Origin: Entamoeba invadens IP1
Lineage: Eukaryota > Evosea > Mastigamoebida > Endamoebidae
Direction: 5' to 3'
Length of the DNA: 64,000 nucleotides
NCBI RefSeq assembly: GCF_000330505.1
Contig: NW_004443767.1
Coordinates: 264,623 to 328,622, forward strand
Every line of letters starts with the position of its first letter. Position 1 is the first letter of the stretch. Below, in pieces: positions 27,696 through 37,737 of this stretch. The notes beneath the pieces were generated by a model, which saw nothing but the letters and a program-made list of their open reading frames with translations, searched no databases and was not told the DNA's origin. A program made the translations under genes and the position numbers.

Positions 27696-30212
27696 CAGTA
27701 TGGGTACTAACCTGTCTCCGGGAACTTACTTGTAACCACATTCCTTGTAGAAACAAATTTCCTTAAAAAGTGGGAATTTTTTCCTTAAAAATATTTTTAG
27801 TTTTCTTTTTTAATTAGTTCTGTCTTTGACTTAATTATTTTATTTATGTCAAAAACAAAAATAAACACTAACGACAAAACTTAAAAAAAATAACTGTTTT
27901 TATATTTTTGGTGCCATTCACTGTTGTTTCGAATTATTTGGGTTTGCTTTTCGATATTGCTGATGTTTAAAACATATTATACTTACACGTAGTAATTCCG
28001 AAACAACAACTGATTTTTTGAATTGAAATTGGTACTAATGTAATGTTTTTCCAAAGTGCGTAGAAATAGCAACGAATTTTTAATTTGTGAAATATGGTCA
28101 TTAATTTGAACACAACAAGAAATGTTCGATAAACTTTTGATGGTTTTTTCAAGTGTATCGATATGTTTTTTTGAAATGTTGGGAATTTCTATTTCATTTT
28201 CATCAACTGTATGAATAAGAAAAGAACTATTATTTGTAACATTTGTTTGGTCATGATCACTTGCAAGATTTGGAAACACTTTTATCATCCTTGAGGCTTT
28301 TTTGATGTCAAAAAACACACATATAATACCACCAACATATTTAAAAACAATACCACTTCTTTCAAAAGAAACTTTGATAATTGTAGATGTTGATCTGTCA
28401 GTCAGAGCTTTCAGAAGACCAAGTAATTTAGTTGTAACGGCCAACCCATTTGGTGCTCTTTGTGTACGAAAAATACGTTGTGTATTTCCACTTTCTGTTG
28501 CAAATTCGTTTAAAATATTTTCATCATCATCACAAACGAATTCATTAAATATTTCATTCATTTCATTATCAGATTCATCCATCAAGTCTCCTGTGTTCTG
28601 GGAAACAACATTTTGTTGAATTGAGTGTTAGTCTAAGTCAACTATCGTTGCGTTGCCTGTTTTTACTATCGTTTTCAAAGTGTTTGTCATTTTTTTGACG
28701 GCTCCAAAGTAACACAGATCAAGAGGGGCTACGAGGTGAATAGAGTGTGGACTAAAGGTATGTACTAATATTTGATTGTCTTCGAACCAACTCATCATTT
28801 CTTCGTCTATGTGTCCTGAAAAATTATCCATTGTTATTATAGCCCAATAACCTTCAAGTCAACCAAAATTCTTTTTGATATAATTTCTTTGATGATTTTG
28901 GATATACAATGTTTGAAAAGTTGTTTTGTGACAAATCCATTGTTTGTTGTATACACGATACTGGTTGGAAACTTCTCTTTGACAACTGAATAATAACGTT
29001 CTTGTGTGATGACCACTCCAAAAGAAAGAGCAGAACCATCAGCACAAATTGCAACAATAGCAGTTGCATGTTTTGAAGAACGTGAACAAGCGTGACATTG
29101 TTTTTCAAAAGAGTCGTTTTCTTGATACACATAAAGGCTTTTGCGGTCGGCCCAATCATTTGATCCCATTTCATCGATATTAAACCAAAGAGCAGATGGT
29201 GTACCATTATATTTAATTATGTAACTAGTATTCAGACGCAAATGTTCTATTTTTAAAGCAACTCGATCATAATCTTCCGCTTTTGCTATGACTAGTTTGT
29301 AATTTAACTTTTTCATATGTTTTCTTATCCCTCTTCTCGTCATATTAAAATTTGGATTTTTCTTTGTTAACTAACATGATATACCTGTTACAGTACACGC
29401 AATACCTTTTGATTTACAATGTCTAATCCATCTTTTGATCAACTTATCTGCAAAATGTGTTATTTTTGGTTTTGGTCCCGACTTTTTTACTTCAACTGTA
29501 CGTCTTAATTGAGTATTTATCGTCTCTCTTTTAACTCCCATTAAAGCTGCAATTATTCGTTTTGGAAGTTTGAAGTCTTTAAACATAAAATGTATTTGTT
29601 CGCGTGCAAAAGGTATATTTTTTAATTCCTCTTTTTCCCATATTTTTCAAGTAAGTCGTTTATTGTTTGGGGGTATTTTAAAAAAAACACTAAAAGACTT
29701 TTTTGCTTTTTCTCTCATGTATCCTTTTGAAAGAGCGGGCTTCATTATATTCCTCTTTTCTTTGTGAATAGTCAATAGATGTGGTAATGGGTTGAAATTG
29801 TTGTTTGGAAATAAAAATGTGGTATTGAAAGATGGAAGAGCCATCAGTTTACAATTGAGTGCAAAACAAATCGTTTAAATATTCAATTTTTTGTTATGTT
29901 ACATTCGTTTTAAATTGACAAAATTATTTGTGAAAAATAATTTTTTTAATTTAAAAATTGGGTTTTATCAACAATAAAATATCGATCAAAAAAATAAAAA
30001 TAAAAAACATAACAATTTTCATTCAAAAACAACATAAAATTAATTGTCACTTTTTAACTGATAAAAAATCAAAGAAAATTAATCTTTTTTTGAAAGTTAT
30101 TAAGACTATTAATTAGATCTTGTTAATCATTAAAATAGTAAAGATTGTTTTTTATTATTATATATTTTTGGTGTCACGTTGGTTCCTGGTCTCAAGCTAA
30201 AGCCCCCAACTG
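27696..30212 (-). mobile_element. Decayed pogo-like (Tc1/mariner superfamily) DNA transposon
   Basis: This 2517-bp element has ends that begin CAGT in inverted orientation and are bounded by TA on both sides (27694-27695 and 30213-30214), the target duplication of Tc1/mariner and pogo elements. The terminal repeats extend loosely for about 40 bp with many mismatches, including a shared GGAAC and ACC. The interior holds a broken transposase on the minus strand (27983-29844). Size and termini fit pogo/Tigger-type elements. Boundaries are a judgement: the TA-CAGT and ACTG-TA match is exact, but the inner repeat is divergent. Confidence 0.65.
27983..29844 (-). pseudogene. Pogo-like DDE transposase, disabled by three stops and one frameshift
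   Basis: Five open segments line up as one former transposase. From ATG 29844 one frame continues through a TGA at 29647-29649 and a TAG at 29371-29373 to about 28850. There a shift of one base moves to the frame of 28831, which passes a TAA at 28628-28630 and ends at 27983. N-terminal segments hold helix-turn-helix-like sequence (KRIIAALMGVKRETI). The catalytic core keeps FNIDEMG, then TMDNFSGHI, then VAPLDLCYFG with exactly 35 residues between the second and third Asp, a DD35D spacing. The pattern with DNxxGH and PLD is pogo-like. The multiple lesions mean it should not give a full protein. The acidic C-terminal segment after the last stop may be a separate element part. Confidence 0.8.
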
Positions 30213-30319
30213 TAATACTTTGACGTTTTAACACATTTGAAGTTCAATTGAAAAAAATGTTATTCAAATGTTATGCTAACAACTAAAAAAAAGAACTACA
30301 AAAGAAAGTACAGCACGAT

Positions 30320-33115
30320 ATGCAGACATCCGATTGGGTGACCGAGTTAAATTCCTTAAACAACGAACATCCACAACTTGATTGGAATAACATAGAAACA
30401 CCTATAAAGTTTCTTCAGCAGATTTGGAACGAGAACGATGAGACAAAAGCACTGACCACATTTCGACTATTTAATGACGTTGCTGTTCCTGTAATACTTT
30501 TAAGTGAGAATTCGCAGTTTGTGACAAAAATGTTTGACGCTTTAAATCGATATCGTTTGGAAGTTTTAATTGGGAAAGTTCCTTTGTGGTGTCGTGGGAA
30601 TCCGACGCCGATTAACAGCATTCCACAAAGTGGAGTGAATCTTCTTCAGATCATTACTGAAGCACAAACACTAATAGTAGTCACTTGGGGTCTTAAATTG
30701 CCACACCTTTTTAATTATGCTGGTGACATGTTGGGACTGACACAATTTGATGACATTTCATTAACAACGATGTCTTTGGCTTCACTCTTAGAACTCGAGT
30801 TGACGTTCCCAACGTTATTGAAAGGTGCTATTAGTTACTTAGAGAAACTCACACGAGCTATTGGAGTCGAAACCCCCGCACTCACTTTATATTCAGTAGT
30901 GTTGTCTAATGCACTCATTCAAGAGCAAAATCCAACAGGAGTGGAGTACCCTAATTACTCACCTATGCCGTATTTCAAACAAAAGATCACACAAACATCC
31001 TTTGTGTCACAAAGCGATAACAACCCAAGTCAAGTCAAGTTGTTCACAGCTCCACTGTTACAAAATCCAATACCTCAATTTTTCGTGAATTTGCCAAAAC
31101 AAGTCAATGAAACGTCACCGTTCTTGAAACAATACATTTCAGTCATATTGGATAACCAACAAAACGCGAAATATTGGGACATATTACACTTATCAACACT
31201 CTACCCCGTCATTATGAGATGCTCCGCTTTAAGTCCAGAAACCATTTACTTCCCCATTTTTAATTACTTGACTAATAGCTATGACCCGTCAATGCAATTG
31301 TCTTTGTTACATGTTATATCGACGTTCCAAGACCAAAGAAAATACGATAAAGTCCGATACGACATTGTCATGCGATTGCTGGACACCGTCGGCCGCGTCT
31401 TATTAAAAGAGGGATCTCGACTGTGTGCGCTATCTTTGTTAATCAACTTAGCGAAGAGTGACAATATGATTGGAGGGATCTTATCGCCATTTGCAAAACA
31501 ATTTTTTGTACCGAACATCTTGGACACAAATAGCATTTTCTTGACAAAGGTGTATGGGTTACTGAAGTGCACCAATTTCACACCAAACAACATCGTCTCG
31601 TTCTTACCATATATATTCAAGAATGTGACTGTTGTCCCGGGACACTATTTATACTGCGGAATGCTCATTTATTTGCTCCAACAGAACCAAAGTGGGTTCT
31701 TTGATATTGTACTCGACCGTATTACATTCATCGTGAACTCTAAAATGTTCTTCTCGTTCAATTCCCTCCCGTTGTATACCTGTGTCTTCAAAATATTTAA
31801 GGCGCTGTTGCTGTCTATTAATAAAGAAAATGCTAATTGTGTCAATAAAATCATTAACTTGTTAGTCGTGTTGAAGGAGAATAGTAAGAACGCACTTCTT
31901 AAAGACTGGGCGCTCTTTTTCTTGAGATGCATCCACCACATGTCTGTGCAGAAAATGCAGAAGTTGTTGACGCACGGGAACTACCCTCTTGTGGGCACCG
32001 ACTCGAAACTTTCATTGAAAACTAAAGACTTTTTGGAGATAGTGAATTCGAAGAGTATGGACCAAGTTGGGAAGGATGGGATGGTGGTCATTAACACACT
32101 TAAGCTGCAGAAACTGCTTTCAGAGGACATAGAGTCGTCGACTGAGAAGGACAGTTTCATTCACAGCTTGTTAAATTGTGAAGAAGTCATTCGTATTGAT
32201 ATGAAAGAGATTAATGCGATGACTGATGGTGTTGCTGGACGTGGTGGAGTCATTCGCCTTGACATCAAACGGCTTCGAAGTGTCATCAATAAAGATGAGG
32301 AAGAGGTAGAAAGGAAGAGTAAAGAAGAGAGAGGGGAAGGGGTAGTTGTACTGAAGAGAATACCGACGAACAAAATGTCGATAATACGAGTCAATGGAAC
32401 AGTTTCGAGTGATGTTGAGACATTCATTGACTCGTTGAGTAAAGCGGAATTCTTTTTAACAATTCCACTTCAATTGGAAGTCCAAAATTCACATGATGTG
32501 AATGACGAATTCTATGTAGTCCCATTCTCGTTCTCTGTCCAAAACAACTTCAAGACCGTCAAAACCAATTGCATCAAATACGTCCACCCACTTCTTAAAC
32601 GCTCTGGAGATCTGGCAACTAATAAAATCGAGTTGGAACTCCCACTCAATTCTCCACATCCTTGTGACTTCTCGGTGGATCCGTATGTCATCGTCACGGA
32701 CTCACAAGCTCAGTTGTGTAGATTGAGTATTGTCACAAACAACTTGAGTTTGACCTTCGATGACTTCATTATGGTCCCCCCACACATCGACGAGTTGAAA
32801 TCAAAAGACACTGCAAATCAGTTATACGAGCTTTTGTGGAACAAATTGGCTTATAAAGCAAACGTTCCTCTTGATGTCAATTTCGAGACCATCACCGCGT
32901 CCATCGCGAAGGCGTCGTTAGTCGAAGGCGTTGTGAAAAAAGACGACAAAGAAATTCGAATGCTCTTTGTTCTTGCGCCATACTCCTTCCTCCTCTTTAA
33001 AATCACTCCAACACAGATCAAGAGCATTTCATTAGTCGAAGTGGTCACCGATTATTTGGACGCACTCGACTACGTCAATTCGGAATTCTGCATGAAGCAC
33101 TTCTCATTGGACTAA
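30320..33115 (+). CDS. Large alpha-solenoid protein, possible adaptor-complex-like subunit
   Basis: This 931-residue protein has no signal peptide or membrane segment. Residues about 1-600 are Leu-rich amphipathic helices of HEAT/armadillo character. A charged linker (about 640-690, with Lys/Glu runs) leads to a beta-rich C-terminal part (about 705-931) with strands such as FYVVPFSFSVQN, then LTFDDFIMVPPHIDEL and a final alpha/beta region. A solenoid followed by a sandwich-plus-platform ear is the plan of adaptor large subunits, and the FDDF-PP segment recalls the ear of AP-5/TSET beta-type chains. I do not recognise it clearly and no clathrin box is obvious. The ATG lies 108 bp past the right end of the transposon, so its promoter borders or includes the element's end. 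Confidence 0.6.
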   Translation: MQTSDWVTELNSLNNEHPQLDWNNIETPIKFLQQIWNENDETKALTTFRLFNDVAVPVILLSENSQFVTKMFDALNRYRLEVLIGKVPLWCRGNPTPINSIPQSGVNLLQIITEAQTLIVVTWGLKLPHLFNYAGDMLGLTQFDDISLTTMSLASLLELELTFPTLLKGAISYLEKLTRAIGVETPALTLYSVVLSNALIQEQNPTGVEYPNYSPMPYFKQKITQTSFVSQSDNNPSQVKLFTAPLLQNPIPQFFVNLPKQVNETSPFLKQYISVILDNQQNAKYWDILHLSTLYPVIMRCSALSPETIYFPIFNYLTNSYDPSMQLSLLHVISTFQDQRKYDKVRYDIVMRLLDTVGRVLLKEGSRLCALSLLINLAKSDNMIGGILSPFAKQFFVPNILDTNSIFLTKVYGLLKCTNFTPNNIVSFLPYIFKNVTVVPGHYLYCGMLIYLLQQNQSGFFDIVLDRITFIVNSKMFFSFNSLPLYTCVFKIFKALLLSINKENANCVNKIINLLVVLKENSKNALLKDWALFFLRCIHHMSVQKMQKLLTHGNYPLVGTDSKLSLKTKDFLEIVNSKSMDQVGKDGMVVINTLKLQKLLSEDIESSTEKDSFIHSLLNCEEVIRIDMKEINAMTDGVAGRGGVIRLDIKRLRSVINKDEEEVERKSKEERGEGVVVLKRIPTNKMSIIRVNGTVSSDVETFIDSLSKAEFFLTIPLQLEVQNSHDVNDEFYVVPFSFSVQNNFKTVKTNCIKYVHPLLKRSGDLATNKIELELPLNSPHPCDFSVDPYVIVTDSQAQLCRLSIVTNNLSLTFDDFIMVPPHIDELKSKDTANQLYELLWNKLAYKANVPLDVNFETITASIAKASLVEGVVKKDDKEIRMLFVLAPYSFLLFKITPTQIKSISLVEVVTDYLDALDYVNSEFCMKHFSLD

Positions 33116-33210
33116 TTGACTATTAACTCGTTTACATTGAAATACCTCTGAGACGTCGGAACAAGCTGAACACAGGAAGATATAACAAACAAGAATAAAG
33201 CAAAAATGAC

Positions 33211-34050
33211 TTACTCCATTTTCCTCTCAAGACGTTGCAACTTCTCGACTACAGTATCACCGTTTTTGACTAGAGTCACATAAAACTCATTTCGTTTGTC
33301 TTTGTGTGCGTTCATGACAATCCCATTGACCTTATCAATTTGAGCAGGAAGTCTCCCTTGCGATATGAATCGCTCTAACTCCTTCTCTATGAAGTCGACC
33401 GGAAGCCCAAATTCTTGAGCAAAGACATCGAGCCTCACAGCTAAGTACGAGCGCATGATTTGGACGTACGCTTTGATACGCATTTCTTTGCAGAACCAAT
33501 CGGCTGATTTTGCTAAGATGGGTTCGTTCATCATGAGGACAACCGTGTTTTTAAGTTCGCTAATGAATGTTGCGTAATCGCTTTTATAAAGAGCGTTGCC
33601 CATATTCAGAAGACAGGGGTATTGAACTGACGCTGAAATGACGTCTGGATTATCTAATATGGACTTTTTCATCTTGTTTCTGTCGAAACATAAGATCCCA
33701 GAGATCGACGCTATGAAGACAAACCGCTCAAATGAGATCAAAGAACTCACTGCAAACGTCCCAATAGATTCGACGAGTAATGAAGATGCTTTAACAAAGT
33801 CCCGTTTGAAAGTGATTAAATATAAACCTTCATATACACGGCGTCGGTTACGCCTATCCCAGTCTCCACCCTTTTCTATCATCACTTTAGTCTCTTCGAG
33901 CAAGCGCTCAGTCTCTTCGATGTTTTGTTCGTTGAATTCCTTTTCTAGCTGAACAAACAGTTTGTCAATTTTCATACCAACAGACATCTTCGTCTCGTCA
34001 TCTTCCCCTTCGACCGATTTAATTGGCACTGTTGTGTTCTCCACTTCCAT
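33211..34050 (-). CDS. RPN7: 26S proteasome regulatory subunit Rpn7 (PSMD6)
   Basis: This is a 279-residue PCI-domain protein. The GGDWDRRNRRRVYEGLYLI segment, EMRIKAYVQIMRSY and the PCI end VDFIEKELERFISQGRLPAQIDKVNGIV match Rpn7 of the proteasome lid, a scaffold subunit of the 19S particle. Homologues have about 390 residues; here roughly 110 residues of N-terminal helical repeats are missing, the ATG-proximal 45 residues being acidic and unlike the family. No coding exon is seen in the 1.2 kb upstream. Either the Entamoeba protein is naturally short or an exon is undetected. AACTTCAAAA lies 12 nt upstream of the ATG (34062-34071), supporting this start. Family assignment is secure. Confidence 0.92.
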   Translation of the reverse strand: MEVENTTVPIKSVEGEDDETKMSVGMKIDKLFVQLEKEFNEQNIEETERLLEETKVMIEKGGDWDRRNRRRVYEGLYLITFKRDFVKASSLLVESIGTFAVSSLISFERFVFIASISGILCFDRNKMKKSILDNPDVISASVQYPCLLNMGNALYKSDYATFISELKNTVVLMMNEPILAKSADWFCKEMRIKAYVQIMRSYLAVRLDVFAQEFGLPVDFIEKELERFISQGRLPAQIDKVNGIVMNAHKDKRNEFYVTLVKNGDTVVEKLQRLERKME

Positions 34051-35289
34051 CTCTTTTTATCTTTTGAAGTTTTCTTTTATTGTTTTCTTTTAACTCTTTT
34101 ATAGTTCTTTACGGCTCATTTCACTTTCTCTTTTTTGAATTAGAACAACAAATGTGTTATTCGGGTTTGACTTTTTGTGGTATTAATAACTTTTGTATAA
34201 CATTTTTTCTTACAAAAAATAAAAAACAATTTTAATAACAACAAAAAAATGAACATTTATTCATCGATTAGAACTACATAATCAAAAAGCAAACTTGTAA
34301 ACATTCTTTACTCACACAGTGCGCAATTTGTTTACAAACGCTTTGTATTTTTAAATGCCGAAAATATCCCGATTATTTAAACATAAAAAAGAATAAGTTT
34401 TGAATTATTGTTTTGGTAATGAAAATGGTGTGTTTTAAAGCAATAAAAATTATACGTAATTTATCTACTGATTATGGGAATATTTGGGATTATAAATAAA
34501 CGACGGATATTCTTTATGGGTATGGTAAAAACTTTTTTTCTAGTAATGTAAAACAAACAATTAAAAACTATAAATTACCATTTTAGCAAGCGGTGAAAAA
34601 AGTTCGAAAATATTCTACATGTTGTGGAAAAAGAAAGAGTGGACATAAGTTCAAAAATGAACTAAAAAAAGAGAAACAACCAATGGGGTTTTTCAAAATA
34701 AAGCCTTGGAAAAAGGCTTTATTTTGTCGTCATGAATAAGAAAAAGCGAAAATTGTCGTGTTCACTTTTTTAATGGCGCATATAACTATTTTTTATAATA
34801 TTTATTTTTTGCAACTATAGTTTCAATTATTTCCATCACAAAAAAAACAAAGAGGTAATTTAAAAACAAAAACGAAAAAAAACGAAATGAAAAATCTCTA
34901 AGAAAAGTCAACATTTTATTTGTATATTCTTTTTAAAAAAATTCCCGATTTTTTACGTTGTTTTTTCTAATATTAAACAATCAATTATTTTCATATCTTT
35001 AATAAACGAAATAATAAACATTTTCGAGTCGTACTGTTTCCACGTTATTCAAAAACAGTACAAAAAATAGAAAATGGAATATAAATACAAAGAATTGAAA
35101 AAATAATCAATCAAGTAGTTTTAAATAACGACAATAATGCTCTCAAAAATCTTCATTAGTATAGGAAAAGAAACGAAAAAGATCCAAACAAGTAAAAAGA
35201 AGGAAATAAATTTTTCAAAGAACATTGTTTCCGATTTTTTAGAGCAAGATCCTTAAAATAAAAAGCAAGAGCGATCTTTATTTCCATAC
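34051..35289. other. Divergent intergenic region with a 12-bp hairpin
   Basis: This is 1239 bp of AT-rich DNA between divergent genes. A perfect 12-bp stem with 9-nt loop lies at 34694-34726. No ORF, tRNA or repeat array is seen. Confidence 0.45.
34694..34726. repeat. 12-bp perfect inverted repeat
   Basis: CAAAATAAAGCC and GGCTTTATTTTG flank TTGGAAAAA. It looks like a stem-loop and is far from either start codon; role unknown. Confidence 0.55.
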
Positions 35290-35925
35290 ATGTCCGACAC
35301 CCGTTTTGTCTTCACAAAGAACACATCTCTTCCTTTCAAGACTCAATGCTCTCGGGAAAAGCGCAACAAAGAAGCTCTACAACAAGCAGTTCTCTTAGGT
35401 TTATTAACACAGCTTCATACCATAGATGTTGAACGTCCATTAAAGAAATCGAATGTGACGGAACAAATTCCCAAAATTATATCCATTGACTTTGGAAATG
35501 AAATCTTTGAATATGACGGCTTTGTTCGGGACCGATTTAAAAGTTATATGGAGACAGACTACAAAACAGAACAAGAACGAATTAAAGGCTTACGACTCTT
35601 CAATAGGAATATCCAAGTCTTTTCTAATAATTATTTGATGGACCTCTGTACCGAGAATGGGTTCTTCTTCAATTCACATCTCTCCAAAGTCTCCAAAAAT
35701 GCACAGAGAATCGAATACTTCGAAAACATTTTTTATAAGGGAAAGTTGGTGATGAGTGTCTTCGATATAGCAGAGAAGGGATCGATGCTCTGTAAATACT
35801 TCTCTGATGTCGTCAAGATCCATAAACACACAATGATCGAAGTGGGAGACAAAAACATTCAAAGGATCTTGGGGTTCTCCACTGACTCAACGACAGAATC
35901 TTCATCGTCTTTATTGACAAACTAA
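35290..35925 (+). CDS. Hypothetical protein, 211 residues
   Basis: This is an ATG-initiated frame of normal coding composition. The protein is soluble-looking, with mixed alpha/beta sequence, a basic N-terminal 30 residues (including SREKRNKEALQQAV), a segment PKIISIDFGNEIFEYDGF and a Ser/Thr-rich tail. There are no signal peptide, membrane segments, zinc ligands or repeats, and I recognise no family. It stands alone between AT-rich spacers. Real gene is likely from length and composition; function is unknown. Confidence 0.7.
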   Translation: MSDTRFVFTKNTSLPFKTQCSREKRNKEALQQAVLLGLLTQLHTIDVERPLKKSNVTEQIPKIISIDFGNEIFEYDGFVRDRFKSYMETDYKTEQERIKGLRLFNRNIQVFSNNYLMDLCTENGFFFNSHLSKVSKNAQRIEYFENIFYKGKLVMSVFDIAEKGSMLCKYFSDVVKIHKHTMIEVGDKNIQRILGFSTDSTTESSSSLLTN

Positions 35926-36381
35926 TGTTAATGATTTTATTACTAAAAAAATTAGTAACTTGTATTTTCGTGATGATATTTTGGGGTTTATGAACTACTT
36001 GAATATATTATATATTTATGGTTTAATTATTATATTATAATAGTTTCATCGCATTTGTTATAAAGCAAAAATTGTTGCTCTCAGAAAAAGTTTTAATTTG
36101 TGAAAAAATTTGTCACAATCTTATTAAGTTTAAATAAATTTGTTTTAATTTTGTTGTCATATTTTTAGAATGAAAATAAATTATAATTATTTAATAATTA
36201 TTTAGTAATTTATATTATTAATAAAACCTACAATTTGATTTTTTTTTAAAAAACACTTGGATTATTTTTCATTTTTTGGAAAAAACTTGAAATTAAATAT
36301 AGTTCAATCAATGATATTAGAGGAAAGTCAGAATCTGACAAAGCGAAAAGGAAAAAACGAAAAAACGAAAAAAGCAAAGTG
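35926..36381. other. Intergenic region upstream of protease gene
   Basis: This is 456 bp of AT-rich DNA. AACTTGAAAT at about 36287-36296 resembles the start-proximal motif of other genes but is 86 nt from the ATG. Otherwise nothing is seen. Confidence 0.4.
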
Positions 36382-37704
36382 ATGGAATATATTGACACGA
36401 CGTTTTGTAACGAGGACGGGTCTTTTGGATTATGCGGATTTTTGGTGAGGGTTAGAAAGAGCGAAAAGGTTATTGGGATTACATCGTCTATTTTGGTTGA
36501 AGGAAATAAAGAAACAAGTAAAATTTTCATGAGAAAAGAAAAGTGCGAAATGTGTTGTCATTTACTTGGAGAGATTGATATTTGTGAAACGATTTTCAAA
36601 ATAAGCAAAAATGAGAAAGAAAGCCGGTCGTTTGGACGGTTGGCGATTTTTGCGTGTGACAATAATTTTCAAAATGAGAATATGAGATGGAGAAGTGTCG
36701 AAACGAGAGCACATTTGGGAGGGTTAATTAAAGACAATACACTTAAGCTCTTATACAATGACTGGACCTTTGGGTACAATATTCTTCAAGAGTTGGACTT
36801 CGGAATGGGTGTGACACAATTCTGTGCTGAGAGAAGTGATGTTGTTGCTTTGAGACTAACACCAAAAGCGCCAAGAAACTCCAACGGAGCGCTTCTTGTT
36901 AATTCGGACAAATGTCCAGTTGGAATTGTGGTGTACACTAAAGTACAAGACAACACAACCTATGCTGTATGTTTCGGTGTTGTAATGAAGGCACTGCTAT
37001 CACTTGATTCTGTGAAGATGTTCACACAAGAAAAGCCCGAGAAACAAAATGAAAACATAGAAACTGTCATTCAATGCACACTGAACTCAAAACAACCAAG
37101 AGTGTTTAAGATGAGTGCGAACGGACGCTGCTCGACATGTGCTCCAATTTACTCATTAAACGGATCAACACTTTTTGTATCTGCTGCGCACAGCCTTGGA
37201 TATAAGGATGTTGACGTCGAGGTTGTGGATGTTGAAACAAACACAATATATAAAAGCAAAAGAATTTTCTACTCGTGGTGCTTTGATGTCGTTTTTGTAA
37301 CAATTGAAAAAACTTTTTCTATTTTTGAAATATCAACAGAAATATCAAAAACAGCTTTTTTTCTCGGATTTGGTGCGTCGTCTCAAGACGTCACACTCCA
37401 ACCCACAAAAATATACTCAATTGCTTCACAAAACAACAACGACTTTATTTGTTGCTGCGAAGGTTGTGTCTCAGAGGGAATGAGTGGAGGGGTGTTACTC
37501 CAAAACAACTCCATTTATGGTCTAATTTTGAGCAGCGATGATGACTTTTCTTTTTGTCTTTGTGGTGCTTTTATCCACAAAATAGTATCACTTCTTCAAA
37601 CAAAAACAGAAGAAGAAATACAGATTGAGCTCATGGGTTACGGCGTTGTGAATGAAGCCATTGATGGTGTTGGTGACTATTACGAGTATCGGAAAATTAA
37701 TTGA
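36382..37704 (+). CDS. Trypsin-like serine protease with degenerate N-terminal lobe pair
   Basis: The frame opens at GTG 36379; the first ATG is 36382, giving 440 residues. The C-terminal half (about 230-420) has a chymotrypsin-fold triad: His270 in SAAHSLGY, Asp302 in FDVVFV, and Ser368 in EGMSGG, followed by IYGLILSS. The N-terminal half (about 1-200) looks like a decayed copy, with GITSSILVEG where the His motif should be, DVVALRL at the Asp position and NSNGALLV near the Ser position. This two-copy plan resembles peroxisomal DEG15/TYSND1 proteases, though Entamoeba lacks recognised peroxisomes and no PTS1 tail is present (it ends RKIN). There is no signal peptide, so it is probably cytosolic. 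The protease half is quite secure; substrate unknown. Confidence 0.8.
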   Translation: MEYIDTTFCNEDGSFGLCGFLVRVRKSEKVIGITSSILVEGNKETSKIFMRKEKCEMCCHLLGEIDICETIFKISKNEKESRSFGRLAIFACDNNFQNENMRWRSVETRAHLGGLIKDNTLKLLYNDWTFGYNILQELDFGMGVTQFCAERSDVVALRLTPKAPRNSNGALLVNSDKCPVGIVVYTKVQDNTTYAVCFGVVMKALLSLDSVKMFTQEKPEKQNENIETVIQCTLNSKQPRVFKMSANGRCSTCAPIYSLNGSTLFVSAAHSLGYKDVDVEVVDVETNTIYKSKRIFYSWCFDVVFVTIEKTFSIFEISTEISKTAFFLGFGASSQDVTLQPTKIYSIASQNNNDFICCCEGCVSEGMSGGVLLQNNSIYGLILSSDDDFSFCLCGAFIHKIVSLLQTKTEEEIQIELMGYGVVNEAIDGVGDYYEYRKIN

Positions 37705-37737
37705 CTTTCTTTGTTGTTTTGGAACTTGAAAATCCAA

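Noticed and set aside
28850..29373. Transposase stops as introns or programmed recoding
   Set aside because: There are no GTTTGT donors at the breaks and no slippery site plus structure is obvious; several independent lesions fit decay better.
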